A DNA stretch of 64,000 bases from Nectonema munidae. Taxonomy: Eukaryota > Nematomorpha > Nectonematoida > Nectonematidae. The DNA is taken from assembly GCA_030549495.1 (NCBI GenBank), contig JAUIRK010000934.1, positions 1-64,000 on the forward strand. The letters are read 5' to 3'. Positions 10,557 to 22,706 of this stretch are shown here, piece by piece (the first letter of the stretch is position 1; each line of letters begins with the position of its first letter). The notes beneath the pieces are model-generated. The model was given only the letters and a program-made list of their open reading frames with translations, did no database searches and was not told the origin of the DNA. The position numbers and the translations under genes are program-made.

Positions 10557-13430
10557 GTATTTATGAAGGTCCAGATCTTTATTCATGCTCAAACATTTTT
10601 TCCTTCCAAAACTCATCGAGTCTGTTTTTAAAAACATTCAAGGAAGGAGCATTAATAACAAAATGAGGCAAGGCATTCCAGTCATTTAGCATACATTGAG
10701 TAAAAAATCTTTTCAGATATAACTTTTTGCAATGTCGCTTTTAAAACTTGAAGGAATGGAATCTTTGTAGTCTTTCAGAGACCTCAGTTAAGATTTGTGA
10801 AGCCAATTTCAACTTTTCATTTGCAATGTTGTAAACGGTAATCATATCATTTCTTTTAAACCTATACATCATGGAAGGCAAATTCAATTTTTTCAATCTT
10901 TCTTTATAGCTAAAATGTTTCATTCCTAATACCTCTTGACTAATTGTTCTCTGGACTCTTTCAATATTTGCAACATCACAGGAGTGGAGGGGAAAGGCAA
11001 CAACATTACCATACTCTAAAATAAGCCTGATGAGAGTTTTATACAAAAGCAATGCTATGTTGACATCAAATAGAGCAACCCTTTTGTAAACTTGATGAAA
11101 GACTTGAAAGGCTTTATAAACTCTTGTTGAAATATTTTCTCTTGGATCAAGATTAAAGTTTACACTTACACCTAAGTCTTTTTGTGAATCTACTTTATTT
11201 AGTTTGTGTCCGCCAATGAAGTGAGACTGAATACTTTGTGATCCAATTTGCAGATGAGTACACTTGTCTAAATATAATTTCATCTCCCATCTACTACACC
11301 AATGAAAGATCCCCACTAAATCATTCTGCAAGCAACTTCTACCATGAGGATTAGATACATTATAAATTTTAATATCGTCAGAAAACACTTTTATATTAGA
11401 ATTTACTATGTTCAAAAGGTCATTGAGAAATATATTGAACAGCAAAGGTCCAAGCACGGATCCCTGCGGTACTCCGCTTGTAACCAGCTTTTCATGAGAA
11501 TGAGTGCCATTGACAACAACAATTTGTTTTCTTTCTTCAAGATAATTTTTCAATAGCCCAAGTAAATTACCTTTAACACCAAATGACTCCAGCTTATCGG
11601 CCAAATACTTTTGGGAAATAGAATCAAAAGCCTTATGAAAGTCTAGATAAATTACATCAACTGAATCATTTAGCTCTAGTAGATGAACTACGTCATTTTG
11701 AAACTCTAGAAAGTTTATAATTGTAGATTTAGCATTCATGAACCCATGCTGATTAGAATTGAAAAGTTGAAAGCTATCTATATGACACATAATTTTATCA
11801 GCTATAAATGACTCAAATATTTTTGAAGTAGAATTGGATTAAGACTTATAGGTCTGTAATTCTGACAAAGTTTCTTATTTCCACTTTTTAAAACAGGTAT
11901 CACTAAGCCGTTTTCCCGGCATCTAGAAATTTTTTTTCCTCTAATGACTTTTCAAAAATTTGCTATTACTTCATACAGTTTACAAATGACATGAAGATGT
12001 AAATTATCAATACCAGGAGACATAAACTTATTCAATTTTTTCAACTTACCACCTATTTCAACTACATCAAAGTTAATGCAGTCAATAGAAGCGTGACAAG
12101 TAGACAAAAAGTTTCTTTTATCACAATTGGTACCAAAATTTAAAAAACAAGAACTAAAATACTTACTAAACACATTAGCTCTTTCAACATCGCTGATGGA
12201 GGATAATCCATTATATCCAACTAGTTCAAAAAAACTTTTGTTGGGCTTTTGATTTATGTACGACCAAACCTTTTTAGGACTATATTTATAATTGGAAAGA
12301 AGTTTGCTCTCATAAGATATTCTAGCTTTGTGCGTCTCGTTCCTCAAAGTATTAGATATTTGTTTGAATTGGTCATGCATATGTCTACTCGAATGAGATT
12401 TGGAGTAATTAGCAAAGAGTTTTTTTTTTTTTTAGAAGAAATTTAATTCTTTTAGTAAAATAAACTTGAGATTTATTATGAGATTTTTTAAGAGGAATAT
12501 ACTTTTCTACAAGAGGGGAAAGTTTACTTAAGAAGAAAGAATAAAACTTAACAAGTTTAAAGCCTTTGACAACATTCCAGTCAACTTTAGAAAAAATCAG
12601 CAATAATCTTATCATAGTTTCCAGTTCGGTAATTATATTTTTTAGTTAAAGAAATACCAGTTTTTGTGTTTATTAATAGATTGAAAGTAATGCATACATG
12701 ATCACTCTTAACGAGGGGAGAAGAGAACCTCAAATGGAGAATAAATCAGGTACATTAGTAATTATCAAATCAAGAGTTGAGAAGGAACCAAAATTACCAA
12801 TTCTTGTAGGCTCATTTACAAGTTATAAAAAACATTTTTCTTGCAAAAAATAAAGAAAACTTTGATATTTACCAATTTTATTACACATCGAGTTCCATTC
12901 AATTTAAGGGTAATTAAAGTCACCCAAAATTATAATGTTACTATGTGAGAATTTAGAGTATAGTAAATCTAAAAGAAAAATTATTTCATTTAAAGTTTCA
13001 GAGAAAAGTGAATTTGGACTTCTGTATACACATCAAAAGATAAATACTTTCCTATTGAAAAACACTCTTAAGACAAGGTATTCAATAAAGTTGGGGTTAA
13101 AAAGTTCAATTACATTAAACAAAATTTCTTTGTGCAAGTAAAAAATAATTCCTCTCAGATATTTACATAAGAGTGAAAATTATGTACTATTACATAGTTC
13201 TCAATATCATAGATAGTAGAATTGCTCAACAAAGATTTTTTCTTTGGGAGAACCTCAGTCACTGCAGCAACAAAGATGTTTCCCTTATTTAGAAAATAGG
13301 ACAACTCTTTTAGCTTACTAAATAATTGGTTAGCATTAGTATAAAATATTGATACATAATTTGGATTGCTACTATTTAAATTAAGCAAAGAAGCTAAATT
13401 TAATTTAAGCAAAGATTTTTTTCTTTAGTT
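10557..13430 (-). mobile_element. CR1/Jockey-superfamily LINE, right-arm copy, tail missing
   Basis: This is the mirror copy of the LINE at 5780-8727. 10741-11790 on the minus strand is a 349-residue open stretch covering RT palm and thumb (VIYLDFHKAFDSIS, SGVPQGSVLGPLLFNIFLND, FSDD). It stays open across a codon that is a stop in the left copy (left TAAAGG, here TATAGG). 11952-12380 and 13155-13412 carry the RT N-terminus and endonuclease start. It is still broken in several places. The catalytic box reads FSDD here and FTDD on the left, so both drifted independently from FADD. It ends at the duplication breakpoint without the TTATG tail. Confidence 0.9.
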
Positions 13431-13762
13431 AGAATTTTTTTCCCATTCAATAAAGAAAATAGAATAATAACAGTAGATTTTATCCTTAAAAGAATAATGT
13501 GGAAAAAGAGTGTTATGAATTGCATTTAAAATAAGGACAAATTTTATGACGATGAATTTACAATCGTCAAATTGAACAAAATTTTGAAAAATGGATATCT
13601 TTTAAATTATAGTTATGTAAAAAATTAACAAAATAATGCAGATTATATGGTCACTTAAAATTTAGAAGACAGCCATGGTAGTTACCTAATTCAAAAGTGC
13701 CTATGATGGTTAGAAAATGTTTGCTATTTGAACATATGTAAAGATTTTCAAATTAAAAAAAC

Positions 13763-15002
13763 CTGAAAGGGATCATCCAGTTTTCGTTAAAGTATATTGC
13801 ATTAGCCAAAATTATTTTTTTCCCATCGATGTATTCTTCATTTGTTAATTCGCTTATCTCTCCATTTGTTTTTTCTTTGGCCCATTGGTTTATTTCTTCT
13901 GATGCACCTTTAGGATCATCTTTAAATGCAAGGCTTTTAACTCCCACATTGTGTTTCGCCTCCACATTGTTAATGAAATCTCGTAATAAAGGACTGCTTT
14001 TATCGTGAAAAAGGCCGTTGACTAAGGTAAGGATGCTTTTCTTAGGATTCACAATTTTGAAAGATCTTTCTCCTTAAATATTTTAATGTAATCGAATTAT
14101 GAATCTGTAAGGGGTGTAACCACACACATCTTCCTCCCAACCAAAGAATCAAGAGTGAATCATGTGATCATTTTTTCCAGCAACCTATAGAAACTCTCAA
14201 CCTTTTTATTCTCATCACAGTCCACAGGTTTGAAAGATAAGAGGAAGATAACATATCTACTAAGCAACTTTTTACTCCCCATACCTTCCAATCGTAAAAC
14301 TGTATTCTCTCTTTCCACTAAAATTTATAGTAGGTTTTTTAAGAAAGAATTGGAAGAAATATTGAAATTATCCATAAATAAAAAATAATTAAATGGAAAA
14401 ACAACCGACTATTAAATTTGAAACAACTGCCATCCATGTTACAATGTTGCTGATATACGACATCTTTAAAACCCGAGGTCAAAATGGCCAATAACAATTT
14501 ATAGGGGGAGCTATAAATAATACTAAATGAGATCTAAAATATTCATTCAAATTTTAAAGAAAATCTCTGCTTTTATGCCAAATCCACCCTCCTGGCTACA
14601 TTTTTGGAGATTGTAAAATATTTTTCGGAAATTTTTATTTTAAATATGTTTATTCAGCATTTTACAATTTTCATATTTAAATATATAATAAGGTCTGGCA
14701 AGTTGTATCCCGGTGGTCTTGCCAAGGCTCTGATATATATATATATATAGCTTATTGTTAACTAACTAAATTTTAAATAAAAAAATTACCCACATTGAGA
14801 AGATTTTCGTCTTCACAATTTTCACCAATGAATTGAGCTTTGCAGATCTGTTTTTTCGAATCTCCACTAGATGCATCTCTCAACACAGATAACATTTGAA
14901 ACAAACTTAGTCCACAAAAAACTAAATTACCAGAAGGTTGATTTCCCACCAATTGAGAAAATACTTTAGCGGTAAATATGTTCGAATAATAAGCAAGTGT
15001 TT
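13763..15002 (-). pseudogene. Serpin, truncated second copy (two exons only)
   Basis: Exons on the minus strand at 14790-15002 and 13763-14072 correspond to left exons 4209-4421 and 5136-5445, with the same lengths and splice phases. Both remain open. Differences include NNVEAKHNVGVKSLAF against NNVNAKHNVEVKSLAF on the left. The exon with the shutter/beta-sheet A segment (left 9177-9485) and everything beyond it are absent because the arm ends in the intronic LINE. The reactive loop is therefore missing and no inhibitor can be made from this copy. A decayed duplicate is the simplest reading. Confidence 0.8.
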
Positions 15003-16052
15003 CTTTAAAAAAAAATAAAAGCTAAATGAGTAGATATTCCGAATCCAAACGAAGCTTGGGATAATCATTTAGCTAGAGCTGTCTTTTATTTGATAGTTAG
15101 TTAGAGGCCTCAAAAATTTTAAAGTGGCGTTGAAAAAGCAGAAATTTCTTTTGCTCTATAGTTAGAAGTTTATGAAAAAGTGGGCAGTAAGTAGCCTTTT
15201 ATTAAAGCATACTTTTCTAACACTCCTATCTTAGCGAGTCCTACTATTTCTGTGCTCACATCCCCTCAATGTTCCTTGGAAACTCACTAGAGCTGAATTG
15301 TAATTTCAACATCGCATTTATTTTATTTTATTTTCAAATAATATAGAAATTAGTGAGTAAGAAAAAGCATCACAAATATTTTCTTTTTCAAATAAATTTT
15401 CTCAATACCTCTTCGTACAATTAAAATCTTTTTAAGAGAAATCATTTCTCAAAAAAACAAATAGAGGGAATCTTCTTCCAAATACAACAAAACCTTTGAA
15501 ACGAAGGGAAGAAATTGTAACATTTTCCATAATTTAACTTGTATTCCAAATTTCTTATTTTTATTTTTATCACAACTTTTTACTTCAAGTGTTCTAACCT
15601 TCACTAGAGTTCTACTTTGTGGCTTGCAATTAATGTTTTATCTTTTGTCCACATTTTTTCTGTTTTTCGCTGCACATCGGTGGTGGCATACGACGCTACG
15701 TTACGTTTTGAAATTACGGTATGATACGAGAGCTTCTTTGTAAAAATACGATTCAAAATTACGAAGAAATGAAACTAAGAAAAATATAGAAGTTGCGTAT
15801 GTTTTGATATTTCGTCCGTTTTTTCAATGAACATTTCAGTATCAAGCTCAAACCTTCTACTTTAATGATAACTAGGACTGTATAAAAGTGTCACGCTGTC
15901 ACCCACATAAAGTTACCAAAAACGAAGACATTTTTAAAAATCCATAAAATAATCATTATTTTCTTTAAACTGAAAGTTTTTGTATCTTATATGTCCATAC
16001 TATTGTCCTCAGGTACAAAAAGAATTTAGCAATTTCAAAAATCTAACTTCAT

Positions 16053-16990
16053 ATGATTCTGATGATGAATAATCACATCCTACCCGATTCTTTTAATTAT
16101 AATAAACTTGATAGCTACTATTATTCTGGGCCATCCATTGAAATAGGTCTTGACCAAATGTGCTTCGTTGATGGCAAAATAAAAATAATCTCTTTAAATG
16201 CACAATCTTTGAAATCGCAATTTATTGAGTTAGAATTTTTCATAAATTATACTGATTCTGTTTCATCCCATCCTTTTTTAGCTTGGTTGAGTAAACATGG
16301 CTTTACGTGCTACAATATACCTTTCTATAAATTTCTGAATTTTAAGAAATCCATTTCTTCAAATTGTGATCTGCCTTTTATATCCATCGGTCCTTTGACA
16401 ATAGATAAAAGGGAAGTAAATGTCTCATTTAGAAATAGCCCATATCCGAACTTAACTTGCATAGTAATGATATTTTAAAACACTTATCTCACAATGAATT
16501 ATTCTTTGAGTTTCACCAAATAAATTTTAAGGATATACTCATTGCCATAGATAACTTAAAAAAAGTAAATGTGAGGACTTTAATGGCTTAGCCCCTTCCG
16601 ATATTAAACTCGTTAGAAACGCTAATTTAACACCCTTATGAAATTATTCAATATATGCATTGAGTTTGGTGTATTTCCTAAAGTTTTTAAAGCTTCCAAA
16701 GTAATTTCAATTAAAAAAAAGTGAATCTTCCAATGTACAAAATTATAGACCGATATCTCTTATTCCCACACTTATCAAAATTTTTGAAAGAATATATACA
16801 ATCAGATTATCCAACGCTTTAATTATACTTCTTTATTTTATTCTGAACAATTTGGGTTTATAAGAGCCTACTCTACAGAAATGTATCATTCTATATTCAT
16901 TAGTAAAGTTGTGAATGCATATCCATTGTTCTTTCCTATTTATATCAATGTCTTTGCTAATTAAGGGCTAATTTATTCTGTTTGCAACAA
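16053..16990 (+). mobile_element. LINE fragment, right-arm copy
   Basis: Mirror of 2220-3153. 16053-16478 encodes the endonuclease start with KIKIISLNAQSLKSQFIELE. RT block residues NYRPISLIPTLIKIFERI are readable near 16740-16800, and FGFIRAYST about 16852-16880. Frames are broken between them. It is a relic. Confidence 0.7.
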
Positions 16991-17372
16991 CAAAAAGCTT
17001 GAAATTTTAAGTTTAGTCTTTTTAAAATTCATCAAGGTATCAAGCTCAATTTTATAACATAAAGCATTAGATATAGAGGATAGAAAAAGTCATTCACTTG
17101 AAAGAAAAAATGTTTTATTTATGGACTTTTCAAACATCCTTTTATTAAAATTTTAGCTATCAAAATAAAAAATTTGTTATTTACGTCCTCTTAAGGTGTA
17201 GTTGCCCCATAGAAAATGGTACAAACATCTGTTCAACAAGGTAAAAAATGTTTACACTCAATCCAACACTAATAATAAGAATGCTCATAATAGCTAAATG
17301 AATTTATATCAAACTTTTTTGAGTAAAATGTTTAAGATTTAGAGTAAAGTAAAAAAGTAATTGATATTTTAC

Positions 17373-17468
17373 CTTCTTCGGTTGAATTTGAGCAGTTAGG
17401 GAAGGAAATGAAAAAAATACAAAGGATAATCTAAAAAGTAGACAATTTAATTGAGACATATGCTTCAT
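17373..17468 (-). CDS. Candidate signal-peptide exon, right-arm copy
   Basis: Mirror of 1739-1834: MKHMSQLNCLLFRLSFVFFS then SLTAQIQPKK, followed by a GTAAAA donor. The changes (Y to H, A to V, LPP to PSL) keep the hydrophobic core. It has the same phase problem as the left copy. Confidence 0.25.
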
Positions 17469-19184
17469 ACTTAATGTGACACTGGGCCTTAAACGATGAG
17501 TTTGACTTTTACTACTTTGGCAGTTTATAAATTTTGGTGCAGGATACAACAATGAAATTTAAGATCAGTACTTGTAAAATTTATAAAAAACATTTTTCAG
17601 GATCAAAGAAAATAATTTAAAGAAACTTATAGAATAGTAAGAAATTTTGGGCCTTGCTGGTTTTAAGTCCAATACTTTTAATTTCTAAATGGACTCTTGC
17701 AACAATAGATGAAATTATGAATAGGTTGGCTAAAATTATTATTGATGCAGAAAACCAAGATTTGGTAAAATATTAAAGGTTTTACTGGATATAATTGTGT
17801 TACACTTTCCGCGTATATTCCTAAACTATTTTAAGATAGAGATATACGTATTTTTGGTGAAATAATCCAAAACACTTCCTTCGAGAAGTAGTAACAGCGT
17901 GTCTGTATAAACTTATCAACATGTCATTCCTATATTCAATGATAACTTCTTTTTCACATGAAGAACAATGCCACTTAGAAAAGAATGGGGGCATAGCTGC
18001 AACACTCACATATGATACCTGGATATAATGGGCCCGTTTAGCATGTGTCTTTTGAATCAAAAGTTCCCGCTTGAAGAAACATACTCATTTATAAGACACT
18101 TTAAAGGCTTAACACACAAAATTAAGAGACAGAAGTATGTGCATGTCTTTCAGGACAGATCAGGGAGAAATGGGATCATCGCTCCTGCACCGATGAAGAC
18201 CCAAACGAAGTTAGATATTTCAGTCAACCACACAAAGTCTTTGGGCCAGTGATTGACAGGAGAATGCAATTCTTATTTTTTGATTTAATCCTCTCGCTCA
18301 TAAGATGCATGTTAATTATAGAATTGAATTTTAAGAAAAAAGTAGTCATGGCTTTTTGCGGAATCTACCAGTACTTTTTAAAAATTTCACTAAATTGATA
18401 AAAATTTGTTTTCATTAATATTTGTACATAAAAAATAAACGTTATCATATTTTTTCTATGCTAAATACCAGAAATCTAGGGTAATTTTCAAAATTTTGTA
18501 TAGGTTTTTCTATATATAAAACAATGAATTAAAATTTGTTATTAAAATACTCCTACCAGAATTTCTGCGATTACGTAGGATTAAAAAAGAAAAATTTTGA
18601 TAACATTTTTAAAAAGTAAGAATTTCAAATCATAAAATTTTCAAAATTCATGATGGATTTAGTTTTATTTCTTCATATATAAAACTTTCAAGTAAAACGA
18701 ATTTTAAATAACTTAGTAAAAATTTTGAAAACTACTAGGATAATTCGTGGGATTGTGGGAAAAAATTTCACTTGAATATAGGTGTGCACTTAGAAGCTGG
18801 ATATTTTTGCTATTAAAAAAGCAATGGGGTTGGGCTAAAATGAAGCAAATTGAAATAAGTTTGATATAAATTGAAGATTTTACGAGTTGAACTGATATGC
18901 GCATCTTGAAAGAGCGTGACTGGCAGCAGTTCGTCGGAAAAAAGTGTGGGTGTCTTAGGAGGGGCAGGGCTTTTATCCTCGCAATTTTGCTTAGGTGTCG
19001 CGTAGGGTCCCTGAGTAAACAAACGAATTTGCTCCAAACTAAAATTGAAAGGAGCTGCTGTCTTCAATAGAAACACGAAAATGTGTGCAAGCTAGGGAAG
19101 TTGTGCAGTATTGATAGCATGTAAGAATATAAGCGTGGCAACACAGTGTTACAAAGCAAACAAGAAGTTAATTTTGCCTTTTAG

Positions 19185-19359
19185 AGAAAGTTTGCAAGTC
19201 AACGAAGAAAGCGTTAAAACGATGAAATACGATGATGATGATGATGATGATGAATTAAAATTTTACATGATCCCTTCGTTACGTGGCCCGGTAGCTAATT
19301 TAACGACAATCAAATGCAGACACTTGGTTTCATCAGCCTACCCCGGTGTGAATTTTTAA
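19185..19359 (+). CDS. Possible C-terminal serpin exon (hinge-like)
   Basis: After CCTTTTAG the plus strand reads ESLQVNEESVKT, then a run of seven Asp, then ELKFYMIPSLRGPVANL and a stop at 19357-19359. ESLQVNEESVKT resembles the serpin hinge (consensus V-[ND]-E-E-G-T-x-A). The exon starts in phase 2, exactly what the donor at 9485 requires (TC|A giving Ser). It lies directly outside the right arm, on the same strand as the left serpin. Against it: the Gly and small residues of an inhibitory hinge are replaced, the usual 20-25 residues before the hinge are missing, and no FLF.I motif follows. A (GAT)7 tract makes the Asp run. Confidence 0.35.
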
Positions 19360-20029
19360 TGAAAAAGCCGGTATTCCTCGGAAATCTTTTATTTTTCTAA
19401 ATTTTTAATAAAGGGTTAAAAAAATTGATTCACAATATGCCTGAAAATTTGTTTTTTCCAAAAAAAACACTCTATAATTTCTGTGATGAGAAGAAAGGAT
19501 CATCATAAAATGAATAGCAAAAAAACACTCTATAATGTATAAAAGAAAAGACGTATATAATTATTATCAGACTATAACGAATTGGTAGTCAAAATGATGG
19601 AATTCATATCGAGATACCTAATTTACTGACAAATGAAATATTTTGGGTGAATTAAATAAATTAAGAAAAAAATAATTAGAAGAGAAATTAGAATTTATTT
19701 TGAAGTTAATATATTTGACATTGATTGACAGTTTTAATCGATTTTTAACACGTTTAATTGATTTTTATAAAAAAATGAGTAAAAACTCTAAATTTGGCCT
19801 ATTTGAAAATGGTATATATGTGTAATAAACTTTTTTTAAGTATTTTAATAAAAATTTTAGTTTTGACATGAGCTGTCAATTTTTTGACATGTCTGATTGA
19901 TTTTGATAAAAAAAAAGTGGACATCACCACTGAATTCAGCATAGTTGAAATATACATATCACATTGAAAATATTTATAAATTATTAAAAAATAACACTTT
20001 TTTCAATTTGTTACAATTGTGTTCAGGTG
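19360..20029. other. AT-rich DNA, no gene seen
   Basis: Low-complexity A+T DNA with repeated TTGACATG-like words near 19720-19900. No open frame with protein character, RNA gene or recognisable repeat family was found. Confidence 0.5.
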
Positions 20030-20760
20030 GGCAGATTGCATAATGGAAGCAGTCTGATGAGTGTTATAGGCGTCGTATATGTTCATTACAACGTGTCTAT
20101 TCTTTCAGTGGGCATGTTTTTCGAAATATTACTTGCACGATGTGCACAATTCTCTTCCTTACTTTTGTGCAGGCGTTTTTAGAATGTAAACGTCTACATT
20201 TGTTTGCTTTGTTACTCTCACGGCTTGCCATCCAGACCAAATCGTGATGCAAAATGAATCAGCGCCTTCCTATCTTCCCTTCAGAGTGTTAAGTCCAGAA
20301 GGATTTATTGTTGAAACAATGAAAACTTTCGTAAAAGACGTGTTTACCTTTAGTCTACACTAACTCAGCTCGAACATTTCGCTTGTGTAGAAGAGAAAAA
20401 GAGGCATCCCAAGGAAGGCAGACTCATGAAATTCACTTACAATGTTTATTTCCATATTCGCATCACAACGGTGCACGAATGCAGGTTAAGACTCAATACA
20501 AGATTATGACCCCATCTCCTAGTTCAATAAAAAACCGTGTATCTTCCTTGTAGACAAGTTACATACTTGTTTCTATATATCTCCCCAAAAGGGTTGAATA
20601 TAGACATTATAAAAGCGAGGCTTATTACACATTTCATTAAAAGAGTTTCTATTTCATATTTCTCATGATCACGCGTTGTCGTTTCAATGTGGAGGCAGGC
20701 CCCTTATTTCTCTCATACTCAAATGTGTGTACTATAGAAACAATAAATGACAATTGAGAG
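20030..20760 (+). other. GC-richer island with a possible exon and TATA box
   Basis: Base composition is visibly less AT-biased than the flanks. One plus-strand frame (about 20215-20362) reads PDQIVMQNESAPSYLPFRVL, then SPEGFIVETMKTFVKDV, before a stop. It looks protein-like but matches nothing I recognise. TATAAAAG lies at 20608-20615, followed by about 100 bases without an obvious ATG. Whether this is a promoter, a first exon or a decayed gene cannot be told. Confidence 0.2.
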
Positions 20761-20819
20761 AAAAAACTTATCGAATGATTTTTTGGGAACAGAACTCATT
20801 TTACCAATTCGATTCACAC

Positions 20820-21620
20820 CTTCACCCATTATTACACTCTAATGGTCAAAAACGAGTACAGAAATGAAAAATATGCACGATATCGCTTTAAATAATTATT
20901 TTTAATTTGAAGGATATTTTTAGTGAGAATTTTGTCCTCAATCAAAATTTAATTCTGATTTTCAATAAAATCAAGTTTTTTTTGAGAAAATTGAGTTTTT
21001 CAGAAAAAGCTTTTTCCGACATGTCAAACTTGATGAAAAAATTAGAAAAATTTGTAATAAATTTAAATGCACATTCTTGCACACTAATAGCAAAAACTGA
21101 GTGCTGAAATGAACTGTTAAAAAATTTAAAATAAAAAATATATTTTATTATAAAATATCAAAGTATCTTTATGAGACAATTTTCAGGCATACATCATTAA
21201 TATTTTCTTTACTTTAACACATTTTCCCACAGTAATGGTCAAATCTTAGCCAAAAAATGGTATGAGCATGATCAATTTAGTTAAAAAATTTTTACATTGA
21301 ATATGAATGAATTTTTTTGAAGAAAATTTTCATGCGAAACTAACAAGTTTTTTGATATTTTCACATCATAATTACAAAAACTCAGTCCAAAAATGAAAGC
21401 AGCATGGTGATCTAGTTTAAAAGAATATTTTATTGAGAATATAAATAATATTCTAGGAAATAATTTTTACTCATCAACCAAAAATATGATTGACATTTTC
21501 ACACTCTAATTGCAAAAAAATATTCGAGAACTGAAATCAGCTTCTTCGATTTATTTAAAAAAATAAAGCGTGGGTAAATGTTTATGAGAAGCATTCTTTA
21601 CTTTACTTTGCCACTTGCAC
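20820..21620. repeat. Degenerate satellite array, first block
   Basis: A phrase of the type GCAAAAACTCAGTCCAGAAA then TGAAA.CAGCAT recurs at about 20846, 21090, 21375 and 21515. In between lie conserved words for a T-rich 'TATTTTATT..AAAAT' segment and 'GATTGACATTTTCACACTCTAAT'. Spacing is irregular (about 140-285), so monomers have been lost or decayed. The same unit is found at 41165-41942 and 43506-44150. Confidence 0.55.
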
Positions 21621-21755
21621 TTCCATTAACAGCCGTTTCAAAGGAGGACAGAGCAGTTAATTCAAAATGTACTCAATAATAATTCTAAAATAAATAACAT
21701 AATTTTACAGTTACAAATAAATAAAAACAATTTCTGCATTATTTGAAACTCAGGA

Positions 21756-21944
21756 TCACAAAACTTGACTGCCGAGCAGATTACTCGTAACTTCGCGGTT
21801 TTGCTCGTTAAAAGGTGCAAAGTACAACAGCATTTCTCTCGTATCTTCGGAAATTCGTATTTGGAAGCCTCGTATAACGTGGGATATATGCATTAAGCTA
21901 GAATTTGGAAACGGGTGGAGTTTGTAGAGCTCGTAGGAACGCAT
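21756..21944 (-). CDS. Possible last exon, weakly guanylyl-cyclase-like
   Basis: After GAAAATTTAG the minus strand is open for 62 codons: MRSYELYKLHPFPNSSLMHI, then GFQIRISEDTREMLLYFAPF, then NREVTSNLLGSQVL and TGA. Base use is markedly less AT-rich than the surroundings, as real exons here are. The string IRISEDTREML..F..F..Q.REV loosely follows the end of class III cyclase domains (IHVS..T...L..F.....RG.V). I treat this as a hint only. No upstream partner exon was found on this strand within several kilobases. It could be a decayed fragment. Confidence 0.3.
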   Translation of the reverse strand: MRSYELYKLHPFPNSSLMHISHVIRGFQIRISEDTREMLLYFAPFNEQNREVTSNLLGSQVL

Positions 21945-21959
21945 CTAAATTTTCATAAT

Positions 21960-22702
21960 GCGAGAGTTAAAAAAGTAAGTTTTCAACTTACGAGCGTTTC
22001 TTCAGGAACACAACTCATTTCGAGGGCATGGCCATTGGCATTTTATGAAATCCTATTTCCAGTCAAAAAATTTAAATGAATTAAAATTTTTAAATTAAAT
22101 TTTTAATTTAAAATTTTAATTTCTAAATACGCTACTGTTATATATATATTGGGGGTAAAATTTGCCCATTCTATATTCAGTTTAAATTAAACATTCTTTT
22201 GGGGTTTTGATTTATTTTTTGACTCATTACTTAAATAAGTAAGTTTATCTTAAAAAATGTTTTAAAAAACGAAAGAGAGAATAATTATATAATGTAAATT
22301 TCAATTAAAATTAAGATAACTTGTTTAATTGGCAATTCTCCATCAAAAGACAAAGAAATGAAGAAATCTCTGGAGGTAACGATCAAAGTCCTTAGAAGCC
22401 GTTTGAAGATTCAACAAAACAACAAAAACTCTTTGAAAACAAAGTTAGAGATGAATCTTAGAAAAAATACAAATCCACTCTTGATGAAAACTGGTTATAT
22501 ACATCGATAAAGTTAAGATTAAGAATTACGTGCAAAGTTCGGGAGTGTGTAATACCTATAGATAGTTTATTTTATTCAAAAGAATAAATTTAGACTTAAC
22601 AAGTTTCTGAAGGATGACACAAGCTAAAACAATTCTTTCAAAATAAATCAATCTTATCATTAAGTGAATAGGCCTATTCTGTGCTAAATCAAAAGATTCT
22701 TT
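21960..22702. other. AT-rich DNA, no gene seen
   Basis: Contains an AATTTAAA-rich self-complementary stretch (22068-22130). No coding or RNA feature is recognised. Confidence 0.5.
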
Positions 22703-22706
22703 TTAA

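Larger units (their letters stand above)
10557..19164. repeat. Right arm of the large inverted duplication
   Basis: This is the reverse-complement partner of 1-8652. It starts abruptly inside the LINE 3' UTR at GTATTTATGAAGGTCC and lacks the LINE tail that the left arm has. It runs out past the signal-peptide-like exon to 19164, where the left arm reaches the window edge, so the outer breakpoint cannot be placed. It lacks serpin exon 9177-9485 because it stops before that exon. Confidence 0.95.

Noticed and set aside
17821-18252. Open frames on both strands near the outer end of the right arm
   Set aside because: Neither frame is kept in the left arm, where indels and stops break them.
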